A DNA stretch of 6,738 bases, from assembly GCA_036339295.1 (NCBI GenBank), contig JAYZBK010000242.1:1-6738 (forward strand), read 5' to 3'. The translations under genes and the position numbers were made by a program. Below, in pieces: positions 1 through 6,340 of this stretch (position 1 is the stretch's first letter; every line of letters starts with the position of its first letter). The DNA comes from GCA-002862325 sp036339295 (GTDB lineage Bacteria; Planctomycetota; Phycisphaerae; Phycisphaerales; SM1A02). A model generated the notes under the pieces. That model saw nothing but the letters and a program-made list of their open reading frames with translations. It was not told the DNA's origin and did not search any database.

Positions 1-1999
1 CACGGATCTCGGTCTGGCGATCAACGATCTCGCGGCCCAGCTCTTCGACATCGAGTTCACGGGGATCTACTTCCGCGACCCGGTCTCCCTCCACCTGCGG
101 CTCGTCGGATCCCGGGGGCTGGAGGCGGACGAGATCCAGGAAGCGGAACGGACCGCCTGGCAGCGGCACCCGGGCCGCGTCATCCAACGCGGCGAGCGGA
201 TCGTGGTGGAGGACACGAGAGCCGACCCGACGAACCAGAGCACCACCTCGCCCCGCCGGAGAGTGGAGATCCGTAGTCGCTGCTATCTGCCGGTGAATTC
301 GGGGGGCGAGATCGTGGGCACGCTCGGGCTGGCCTCGTCCAAGCCGGGAAGTTTCGGGGAGGCGCACGTTGAGGGTCTGGAATTCCTCGCGGACATCGCC
401 GGCCTGACCTGGAGCCGACTGCTGGAGCAGCGGCGCCGGGAGACCCGCGACAAGATCCTGATCGCGGCCGGGGACGCGGCCGAGCGTCTGCTCGCGGCGC
501 GACGCTGGGAGGACGTTCTCCGGGAGCTGCTGGACACGATCCATCGAGCCTTCGGAGCCGCCTCGGCGTTCTTCATCGATCCTCAGGGCGACGTGGTGGG
601 CGACGACCATGCCCCGCGATTCCCCGCGGCCTTCGTCGCGGCGGTGCAGGAGAACGACCACACCGGCCTCACCGGGAACGGCGTCGTGCTGCCGCCCCCC
701 CTGAAGGTCACGGATTCCCGTCTCGCCGAGCCGTGGGCTGCGGTGGCGGTCATGGTGGGCGAGGACCTGGTCGGCATCCTGCTCGTCATCGACGGCACCG
801 AGGGTCGAGTGCACGACGCGAACTCCATCGCGGCCCTCCGAGCGTTCGCGGAGCCGCTGGCCGCGAAGATCGCCCGCGATCGACTCGAACAGCGCCTCAC
901 GCAGTCGCAACGAATGGATGCCCTCGGGCAGCTCGCCGGCGGCGTCGCCCACGACATCAACAACCTCCTGATGCCGGTGCTCGGACTGGCTTCGAATCTC
1001 GCCCGGGACGAATCCGATCCCGACCGCCGCAAGAGCCTGCTCGACATCCAGCTGGCCGCGGAGCGTGGCCGGGACTTCGTGGAACAGGTGCTGCTGCTGA
1101 CTCGCCGCCGGGTCGCCACCGACGAGCTCACCAACCTCTCGGAGGTGGTGGAGGAGGCGGTGACCCTGCTGAATTCGGCGATTCCACCGGGGGTTCGGCT
1201 GGAGACCGAGATCCGGGACCGGAGAGCCGGCGTGCTCGGCGATCGGACCGCCATCCTTCGACTCATCCAGAATCTCCTCACCAATGCGCTTCACGCGGTG
1301 GGCGAGCGCGACGGCGAAGTGGTGATCGGACTCCACCACACTCCGGCCGACGAGACGGTGACGATCGAGGTTCGAGACAACGGCATCGGGATGCCGGAGG
1401 AGATCCGTTCGCGTCTCTTCGATCCGTTCTTCACGACCCGTCGAAGCGGTTCGGAGCGGGGACTCGGACTCACGATCGTCCATCGAGTCACCACGGAGCT
1501 CGGCGGCGACATCGAGGTCTGGAGCGAACTCGAGAAGGGCTCCGCCTTCCACATCCGACTCCCGCGGGTCGAGATCGAAGCGGGCCGGTCCGACGACCGA
1601 CCGGACCTGCAGGCCGATCCCGAGGCCGGCACCGGATGCGTGCTCGTGGTCGACGACGACGCGATGGTTCGATCGACGACCGAGGCGTTGGTCGGATCGC
1701 TCGGCTACGAGGTCCTCTCCGCCCCGGACGGCCCCTCGAGCCTGGAGATCGCGGCGGGATGCCACCCCGATCTCGTGCTCAGCGATCTCAGCATGCCCGG
1801 CATGGACGGACTGGAACTGGCCCGACGACTCCGGGCCGACGGATTCGACGGGGCGATCGCCCTCATCACCGGCTACGGGGAGGACGCGATCGACTCGGCC
1901 GCCGAATCGGGGATCGACGAGATCCTGCGAAAGCCGATCTCCCGGAACGACCTCGGGCACGCCATTCTCCGACTCCTGACCGGGTCGAAGTCGGCATGA
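1..1999 (+). CDS. GAF-domain hybrid sensor histidine kinase with C-terminal receiver (5' end outside window)
   Basis: This is a cytosolic-type hybrid sensor kinase that autophosphorylates on His and can pass the phosphate to its own receiver Asp. The frame is open from base 2, so the true start lies upstream; the GTG at 203 falls inside a GAF domain and is not the start. Domain order: GAF (about 2-430); a second, diverged GAF-like domain (about 460-885); the dimerisation helix with H-box AGGVAHDINNLL, phospho-acceptor His at 950-952; the HATPase with N-box (about 1256-1300), DNGIGMP (1376-1396), LFDPFFTT (1415-1438) and GLGL (1460-1471); then a receiver (about 1635-1985) with the VVDDD acidic pocket, phospho-acceptor Asp at 1784-1786 in SDLSMPGMDG, a Thr in LITGYG and a Lys in LRKPIS. 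All catalytic motifs look intact. No membrane segment or DNA-binding domain is visible. The HDxNNLL H-box plus C-terminal receiver resembles CckA-like hybrids. The ligand and output are unknown. The stop overlaps the sulfatase start. Confidence 0.93.
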   Translation, partial: TDLGLAINDLAAQLFDIEFTGIYFRDPVSLHLRLVGSRGLEADEIQEAERTAWQRHPGRVIQRGERIVVEDTRADPTNQSTTSPRRRVEIRSRCYLPVNSGGEIVGTLGLASSKPGSFGEAHVEGLEFLADIAGLTWSRLLEQRRRETRDKILIAAGDAAERLLAARRWEDVLRELLDTIHRAFGAASAFFIDPQGDVVGDDHAPRFPAAFVAAVQENDHTGLTGNGVVLPPPLKVTDSRLAEPWAAVAVMVGEDLVGILLVIDGTEGRVHDANSIAALRAFAEPLAAKIARDRLEQRLTQSQRMDALGQLAGGVAHDINNLLMPVLGLASNLARDESDPDRRKSLLDIQLAAERGRDFVEQVLLLTRRRVATDELTNLSEVVEEAVTLLNSAIPPGVRLETEIRDRRAGVLGDRTAILRLIQNLLTNALHAVGERDGEVVIGLHHTPADETVTIEVRDNGIGMPEEIRSRLFDPFFTTRRSGSERGLGLTIVHRVTTELGGDIEVWSELEKGSAFHIRLPRVEIEAGRSDDRPDLQADPEAGTGCVLVVDDDAMVRSTTEALVGSLGYEVLSAPDGPSSLEIAAGCHPDLVLSDLSMPGMDGLELARRLRADGFDGAIALITGYGEDAIDSAAESGIDEILRKPISRNDLGHAILRLLTGSKSA

Positions 2000-3390
2000 G
2001 ACTCGGCCACGGAGTCCGCCGTCTCGTGCTCCTCGCCCTCGGGTTGCTGCCGTCCGCATCCCTTGCGGTCGCCGATGACCGGCCCTCGATCGTCATCCTG
2101 CTCGCGGACGACGCGGGATGGATCGACTTCGGCTTCCAGGGAGGCGAGGACTTCCCGACACCGAACCTCGATCGGCTCGCCGACGAAGGAACGGTGCTCG
2201 GTGCGTGCTACGTCACCGCATCGGTCTGCAGCCCCTCGCGGGCGGGCCTGCTGACCGGTCGCCATCAACAGCGGTTCGGACACGAGTACAACCTCCCCGG
2301 CAACGCCCCGCGAGCCGATGGGGGGCTTCCGCTGGACCAACGGACCATCGCCGATCGACTTCGGGCGGTCGGTTACGCCACCGGACTCGTCGGGAAATGG
2401 CATCTCGGTCTCGCCGACGCGTTCCTTCCTACCCGCCGGGGCTTCGACGAGTTCCGCGGACTCCGAGCCGGAAGTCGTTCGTACTTCGGCGACGAGCGTC
2501 TGACCGCCACCGACCGCGCGTGGGAACGGATCGACGCGGGTCGGCATACGCGCAGGCCGGAGTCGGAGGTCGCCTATGTCACCGATCTGATCGCCGATGA
2601 ATGCGTGGACTTCATCGCTCGACACGGCGATCGACCGTTTCTGCTCGTGGCATCCTTCACCGCCCCGCACACGCCGATGCATGCGCTGCCCGAGGACCTC
2701 GATTCGGTCGGAGCCGATCTCGAACCGCAGCGGCGGCGCCTCTGCGCCGCGTTGACCGCGGCCCTCGACCGGGCTTGCGGACGGATGGTGGCCGCGACCG
2801 ACGCCACCGGCCGGGATTCGATCGTCGTGTTTCTGAGCGACAACGGCGGAGCGACCAACAACGGCTCCGACAACGGCCCCTGGCGCGGGATGAAGGGCTC
2901 GCACTTCGAGGGGGGCCTCCGGGTGCCGGCCATCTACCGGGAGACCGGAGGGCGGAAGGGTCGACTCGACGCCCCGCTCAGCGTGCTCGATCTGGACGCC
3001 ACGATCCTCACCCGCGCCGACGCCGACCTCGAGGACCTCGACGGCATCGATCTCGGTCCGTGGCTCGCCGGAGCCCGGACCGATCCCCCGCGGGAACGAC
3101 TGCACTGGCGACGCGGGCCGGTCGCGACGATTCGGGACGGGGATCTCAAGGCGATCCGGGTCGCGGGACGCCACACCCTGCTCTTCGATCTCGCCGCGGA
3201 TCCGGGCGAGACGAAGGATCTGTCCGCCGAGCGAACCGGCGAGGTCGTCGCGCTCCTGGCCCGACTCGCGGCGTGGGAGCATGGACTCGCGCGTCCGCGC
3301 TGGATCACCGCACCGCGGTGGCGGGCCAACCTGCTGCGGAAGCACGACCAGACGGTCGTCGGCCGGGATGCGGAGCGGAGACTTCCGTGA
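1996..3390 (+). CDS. Secreted S1-family (formylglycine-dependent) sulfatase
   Basis: This 464-residue enzyme should hydrolyse sulfate esters, probably on a sulfated polysaccharide or its fragments, outside the cytoplasm. Residues 1-26 form a signal peptide: basic start, hydrophobic core, likely cleavage after Ala-Val-Ala26. The mature part shows the metal-binding Asp pair (D38, D39 in LLADDAGW), the CSPSRAGLLTGR signature with Cys78 as the residue converted to formylglycine and Arg82, GKWHLG (K134, H136), APHTP (H225), SDNGG (D282, N283) and a lysine in RGMKGSHFEGG (K300). The C-terminal LFDLAADPGETKDL is usual for the family. The length suits a compact S1 sulfatase, and all expected active-site residues are present. 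Substrate cannot be read from sequence. The ATG overlaps the kinase stop by four bases with no strong Shine-Dalgarno, so translational coupling is likely. The frame stays open far upstream of this ATG, but that part is antisense-like Arg/Pro/Gly-rich sequence lying over the kinase gene. Confidence 0.95.
   Translation: MRLGHGVRRLVLLALGLLPSASLAVADDRPSIVILLADDAGWIDFGFQGGEDFPTPNLDRLADEGTVLGACYVTASVCSPSRAGLLTGRHQQRFGHEYNLPGNAPRADGGLPLDQRTIADRLRAVGYATGLVGKWHLGLADAFLPTRRGFDEFRGLRAGSRSYFGDERLTATDRAWERIDAGRHTRRPESEVAYVTDLIADECVDFIARHGDRPFLLVASFTAPHTPMHALPEDLDSVGADLEPQRRRLCAALTAALDRACGRMVAATDATGRDSIVVFLSDNGGATNNGSDNGPWRGMKGSHFEGGLRVPAIYRETGGRKGRLDAPLSVLDLDATILTRADADLEDLDGIDLGPWLAGARTDPPRERLHWRRGPVATIRDGDLKAIRVAGRHTLLFDLAADPGETKDLSAERTGEVVALLARLAAWEHGLARPRWITAPRWRANLLRKHDQTVVGRDAERRLP
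3377..3380 (+). promoter_or_regulatory. Ribosome binding site supporting the GTG start at 3387
   Basis: A GGAG lies six bases before the GTG at 3387, inside the last codons of the sulfatase gene. With the GTGA stop/start overlap it supports GTG 3387 as the methyltransferase start, rather than the much longer upstream opening in the same frame. Confidence 0.6.
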
Positions 3391-4394
3391 CGCTTGGGTC
3401 GAGGAGCCACGAGGACGACGGACCGCCCGCGGCCTGGCTCGAGCGGGTGGACGAGGACTTCAAGGATCATCCCGAAGTCGCCGATCGAATTCGCCGGGGG
3501 ATCCGCGGGTCCCGGCTTCGGGGACTTCGTCTGAATCCGCTTCGGGGCGACCCCGGGACCACGCGGGAGGAACTCGCACGGTTCGGCATCCGCGGCCCCT
3601 CCCTTCCCTGGTTTCCCGATGCGATCGTGATCGACGAAGATGCCGCGACCCGGGCCAAGACCCATCCCGCCTGGACCGAAGGGCGGATCATCCTCCAGTC
3701 GCCGAGCTCGCTCGCGGCGGTCCGGGCCGTGGGCGCCCGACCGGGCGAGCGGATCCTCGACCTCTGCGCCGCTCCCGGCGGAAAGTCGGCCGCGATCGCC
3801 GCCTCGGTTCCGGGGGCGATCGAACTGACCGCCAACGACCGCAGTCGGAGCCGCGGGCATCGGATGCGGGCCCTCTTCGAGACCCTCGGCGTCGAAGCTC
3901 GCGTGCGCATCGGCCCCGGCGAGCGCATGCCCGGACCGCGGGACGGTGGCTTCGATCGGGTCCTGGTGGACGCCCCGTGTTCGGGCGAGGGCCGGTTCCA
4001 CCTCGACGATCCGCGGACCTGGTCGGAATGGACGCCGAAGGTGGTGCGGCGTCTCGCATCCCTGCAGAAGTCGCTGCTGCATGCGGCGATCCAGCTGGTG
4101 AGGCCGGGAGGCCGGATCGTCTACTCGACCTGCACCCTCGGCCGAGTGGAGAACGAGGCGGTGGTCGCCCGGGCCCTCCAGCGATACGGCGAAGACGAGC
4201 ACGGCCTGTCGCTCGAACCGCTGGACCCGCTGCTTCCTCCAGGTCTTCCCCTTCTCGATCCACCCGGCGATCCAGCGGACGCGCAGGCTGGGTTGCGACG
4301 CTACGCGCCCGGGGCGCCCGGCGGAACCAAGGGAACCGTGGAAGCGGCCCTCGACGGCTTCTTCATCGCCGGCCTTGTCCGGCGGCCACGTTGA
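3387..4394 (+). CDS. RsmB/RsmF (NOL1/NOP2/Sun) family RNA cytosine-5 methyltransferase
   Basis: This 335-residue SAM-dependent enzyme should make 5-methylcytosine in rRNA or possibly tRNA. The SAM-binding motif I is LDLCAAPGGKS (about 124-134), preceded by QSPSSLAAV (104-112). Motif IV is VDAPCSGEG, with Cys198 expected to help release the product. Motif VI is YSTCTLGRVENEAVV, with Cys249 expected to be the catalytic nucleophile. The chain ends in DGFFIAGLVRR, a normal end for this family, so the TGA at 4392 is a natural stop. Residues about 15-85 match the short N-terminal RNA-binding region of RsmF-like proteins. There is no NusB domain as in RsmB and no C-terminal extension as in E. coli RsmF (about 480 residues), so the target base cannot be assigned. 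It starts at a GTG overlapping the sulfatase stop by four bases and is the last gene of the operon. Co-transcription with a secreted sulfatase is functionally unexplained. Confidence 0.92.
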   Translation: MTLGSRSHEDDGPPAAWLERVDEDFKDHPEVADRIRRGIRGSRLRGLRLNPLRGDPGTTREELARFGIRGPSLPWFPDAIVIDEDAATRAKTHPAWTEGRIILQSPSSLAAVRAVGARPGERILDLCAAPGGKSAAIAASVPGAIELTANDRSRSRGHRMRALFETLGVEARVRIGPGERMPGPRDGGFDRVLVDAPCSGEGRFHLDDPRTWSEWTPKVVRRLASLQKSLLHAAIQLVRPGGRIVYSTCTLGRVENEAVVARALQRYGEDEHGLSLEPLDPLLPPGLPLLDPPGDPADAQAGLRRYAPGAPGGTKGTVEAALDGFFIAGLVRRPR

Positions 4395-4556
4395 TGCATC
4401 GACCGTTCCTTCGAAACGAAGTCCGAACTCGATCGCCTTCGAATCCTCGCAAAGAACGGCGGCAAGACGGAGTGCACCGCCGACCTGTCCGGAGACGGCA
4501 TCGTCGACGCCGCGGACCTCGGCCGACTCATCAGCGCTTTCGGACCCTGCCCCTGA
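4395..4556 (+). pseudogene. Orphan dockerin-like C-terminal remnant without a start codon
   Basis: Directly after the methyltransferase TGA, and in the same frame, 53 codons stay open up to a TGA at 4554-4556. From 4473 the translation reads CTADLSGDGIVDAADLG, continuing to ISAFGPCP and stop. This is a dockerin/EF-hand-like calcium loop with ligand positions at Asp 4482, Ser 4488, Asp 4494, Asp 4506 and Asp 4515, closely resembling the C-terminal module of secreted planctomycete proteins. No ATG, GTG or TTG lies in this frame between 4395 and the motif, and the ATG at 4394 is in another frame. The methyltransferase already has its natural end. The simplest reading is the leftover 3' end of a deleted secreted-protein gene. 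Stop-codon readthrough, or a small gene with an unusual start, are less likely alternatives. Confidence 0.6.
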
Positions 4557-4610
4557 GAGGCCTCCCCCATCGAGACAAGGCGACGAACTCCACTCTTCGT
4601 TCGTCGGCAG

Positions 4611-4637
4611 CCGCCCCCGGTCCCGATCCCGGGGCGG
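4611..4637 (+). terminator. Strong GC hairpin, candidate terminator before sthA
   Basis: CCGCCCC at 4611-4617 pairs perfectly with GGGGCGG at 4631-4637. The stem can extend by two G-C pairs across one bulged C, leaving a loop of about eight bases. The bases after it (TTCATGTTCC) are only moderately T-rich, so it is not a classical intrinsic terminator. It sits after the operon and the dockerin remnant, and 32 bases before the next ATG, so it could end upstream transcription or overlap the sthA promoter. Confidence 0.45.
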
Positions 4638-4669
4638 TTCATGTTCCTCCGGCGCGTTACGCTGTCCCG
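4636..4669 (+). promoter_or_regulatory. Possible promoter with -10 element TACGCT, leaderless arrangement for sthA
   Basis: TACGCT at 4658-4663 fits a TANNNT -10 element. Counting seven bases from its last base puts +1 at 4670, the A of the sthA ATG. No GGAG-like Shine-Dalgarno is visible before that ATG. A weak -35-like GGTTCA lies at 4636-4641 with a 16-base spacer. This is inference from spacing, and a six-base match in GC-rich DNA can arise by chance. Confidence 0.35.
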
Positions 4670-6196
4670 ATGGGCTTCGGCAAAGACACCTACGACCTCG
4701 TCGTGATCGGCAGCGGTCCCGCCGGACAGTCCGCCGCCATCCAGGCCTCCAAGCTGCACAAGCGGGTCGCCATCGTGGAGAAGGAGCCACGAGTCGGTGG
4801 AGTCTGTGCCTTCACCGGCACGATTCCCTCGAAGACCCTTCGGGAGGCGATCATCGAGGCGGTCGGTCCCGGTCGACTGGGCGGAGGCGAATGGCATCTG
4901 ACTCGCCGGCCCGAGATGTCCGAACTGCTCGAGCGGGTCGGGCAGGTGATGAAGTCGGAAGCGGCGGTGGTTCGCGACAGTCTCGCACGCAACGACGTCG
5001 AGGTGATCCAGGCGGAGGCCTCCTTCATCGACGCCCACCGGATCGCCCTCGACGAGGGGACCGGCCGTCGCGTGATCGAGACCGATCAGGTGCTGGTGGC
5101 CTGCGGCACCAAGGCGGCCGCCCCTCCCACCGGACCGAGCGACGGCCAGCGCATCCTCACCAGCGACGACATCGTCGGGCTGAAGGAGCTTCCATCCAGC
5201 CTCGCGGTGGTCGGCGGCGGGGTGATCGGCGTCGAGTACGCCTCGATCTTCGCGACCGCCGGCGTGCAGGTGACGCTCGTCGACCGGCGGGAACGCCTGC
5301 TGGAGTTCGTGGATCGCGAGATCGTCGACGAACTGATGCACCAGATGCGGAACTTCGACGTGACCTTCCGGCTCGGGGAAGCCGTCGCCCGGGTGGAGCT
5401 CTTCGAGGAGGGCAACCGAAGCGAGGTCGACCTCGAACTCGAGAGCGGCAAGCGCATCGTCTCCGAGGCGGTGCTCTTCTCCATCGGACGCACCCCGGTG
5501 ACCGGCCCGCTCTCGCTCCCGAAGGCCGGCGTGGAGGTCGACGACCGCGGGAGGGTTCCGGTGGACGACTCGTTCCGCACCAACGTCGACAACATCTATG
5601 CGGCAGGAGACGTGATCGGATTCCCCGCCCTCGCGGCCACCAGCAGCGAACAGGGTCGGATCGCGGCCTGCCGGATGTTCGGCATCGAGGCCGCGGACTT
5701 CGATTCCTCCTACCCCTACGGGATCTACGCGATCCCGGAGATCTCGATGTGCGGCGACACCGAGGAGTCCCTCACCGCCGAGCGGATCCCGTACGAGATC
5801 GGCGTGGCCCGGTACCGCGAGACGGCTCGCGGCCAGATCATGGGCGACGACACCGGCATGTTCAAGATGATCTTCCACCGGGAGACCCGGAGACTGCTCG
5901 GCGTCCACTGCATCGGCACCCATGCGACCGAACTGATCCACATCGGGCAGGCGGTGATCGCCCTCGGCGGCGACCTCGACTACTTCCTGAACGCGGTGTT
6001 CAACTATCCAACCCTCGCCGAGGTGTACAAGATCGCCGCCCACAACGCGGCGAATCGACTCCGCCACGTGCGACGGGCCAGTGTTTCGAGCTCCTCGAAC
6101 GCCGAGCCGGTGATGGCCGCGGAGGTCCCGGAACGCGACGACCCGCGGCCGGTCCCCACGACCCGCCTGACCGAGCGCACCGAGACGACGAACTGA
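4670..6196 (+). CDS. sthA: Soluble pyridine nucleotide transhydrogenase (SthA/UdhA)
   Basis: This cytosolic flavoprotein transfers hydride between NADPH and NAD+ and so balances the two nicotinamide pools. The FAD-binding GSGPAG is at residues 14-19, the NAD(P)-binding VVGGGVIGVEYASIF at 180-194, and the second FAD motif AAGDVIG at 311-317. The region CAFTGTIPSKTLR (46-58) separates it from dihydrolipoamide dehydrogenase: Cys46 is kept, but the second redox Cys is Thr51, as in E. coli SthA. The C-terminal FNYPTLAEVYKIAAHNAANRL also matches SthA and lacks the catalytic His of lipoamide dehydrogenases. The ATG at 4670 gives the usual short lead before the first beta strand; the frame is open far upstream, but that stretch is Arg/Pro-rich shadow sequence over the methyltransferase gene. 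At 508 residues it exceeds the E. coli protein (about 466). The excess is mostly a polar Ser/Pro/Glu/Thr tail after residue 466. It is probably transcribed alone. Confidence 0.95.
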   Translation: MGFGKDTYDLVVIGSGPAGQSAAIQASKLHKRVAIVEKEPRVGGVCAFTGTIPSKTLREAIIEAVGPGRLGGGEWHLTRRPEMSELLERVGQVMKSEAAVVRDSLARNDVEVIQAEASFIDAHRIALDEGTGRRVIETDQVLVACGTKAAAPPTGPSDGQRILTSDDIVGLKELPSSLAVVGGGVIGVEYASIFATAGVQVTLVDRRERLLEFVDREIVDELMHQMRNFDVTFRLGEAVARVELFEEGNRSEVDLELESGKRIVSEAVLFSIGRTPVTGPLSLPKAGVEVDDRGRVPVDDSFRTNVDNIYAAGDVIGFPALAATSSEQGRIAACRMFGIEAADFDSSYPYGIYAIPEISMCGDTEESLTAERIPYEIGVARYRETARGQIMGDDTGMFKMIFHRETRRLLGVHCIGTHATELIHIGQAVIALGGDLDYFLNAVFNYPTLAEVYKIAAHNAANRLRHVRRASVSSSSNAEPVMAAEVPERDDPRPVPTTRLTERTETTN

Positions 6197-6242
6197 TCCA
6201 CGCGCGGACCTCCTCCGTCGCACGGCCGCGATTCGGCTTCCA

Positions 6243-6263
6243 CCGCCGAGCCGGCTCCGGCGG
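6243..6263 (+). terminator. GC-rich hairpin downstream of sthA
   Basis: CCGCCGAGCC at 6243-6252 can pair with GGCTCCGGCGG at 6253-6263, with one bulged C and a tight turn. It lies 46 bases after the sthA stop. No T run follows, so termination is inferred only from position and stem strength. Confidence 0.35.
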
Positions 6264-6286
6264 ATCGTCTCGCGGTCGGCGGGCAA

Positions 6287-6327
6287 CCCGACCGGGTCCC
6301 CGTCGAGCCCAGTCGGGCCCGGTCGGG
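6287..6327. terminator. Long hairpin between convergent genes, candidate bidirectional terminator
   Basis: CCCGACCGGGTCC (6287-6299) pairs with GGGCCCGGTCGGG (6315-6327) over 13 positions, all canonical except one T-G pair, around a 15-base loop. An alternative shorter pairing, GAGCCC (6305-6310) with GGGCTC (6325-6330), competes with it. It begins right after the minus-strand TGA at 6329-6331 and lies 90 bases after the sthA stop, the usual place for a shared terminator. No T tract is present on either side. Confidence 0.5.
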
Positions 6328-6340
6328 CTCAGTCGGACCA
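6311..6340. repeat. Three imperfect 10-base direct repeats
   Basis: AGTCGGGCCC, GGTCGGGCTC and AGTCGGACCA follow one another without gaps and share the core GTCGG. They overlap the right arm of the convergent hairpin and run into the last codons of the minus-strand gene in its corrected frame. They may come from slippage duplication. Confidence 0.4.

Noticed and set aside
203..205. GTG at 203 as the kinase start
   Set aside because: The frame is open to base 2 and the preceding 67 codons read as the first half of the same GAF domain.
733..1995. Upstream extension of the sulfatase frame as a much longer protein
   Set aside because: It overlaps the intact kinase HATPase and receiver domains and translates to Arg/Pro/Gly-rich sequence. 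The ATG at 1996 is followed at once by a good signal peptide.
4409..4421. Small hairpin CTTCG-AAA-CGAAG just after the methyltransferase
   Set aside because: The stem is only five base pairs with no T run, too weak to call a terminator. It lies in the dockerin-remnant frame.
4670..6196. Reading this gene as dihydrolipoamide dehydrogenase or mercuric reductase
   Set aside because: The second redox Cys is replaced by Thr51 and the C-terminal catalytic His is absent, both matching SthA.
4301..6286. A 661-codon open frame on the minus strand opposite sthA, and similar long minus-strand frames at 1873-3345 and 2934-4790
   Set aside because: Their translations show no known domains and are biased in composition, and they mirror strongly supported plus-strand genes. 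This is the usual effect of high GC at third codon positions.
6004..6328. Continuation of the minus-strand propeller gene down to 6004
   Set aside because: It is Arg-rich, unlike the rest of the protein, antisense to the sthA 3' end, and explained by a one-base frameshift that restores a normal dockerin-like end at 6329.
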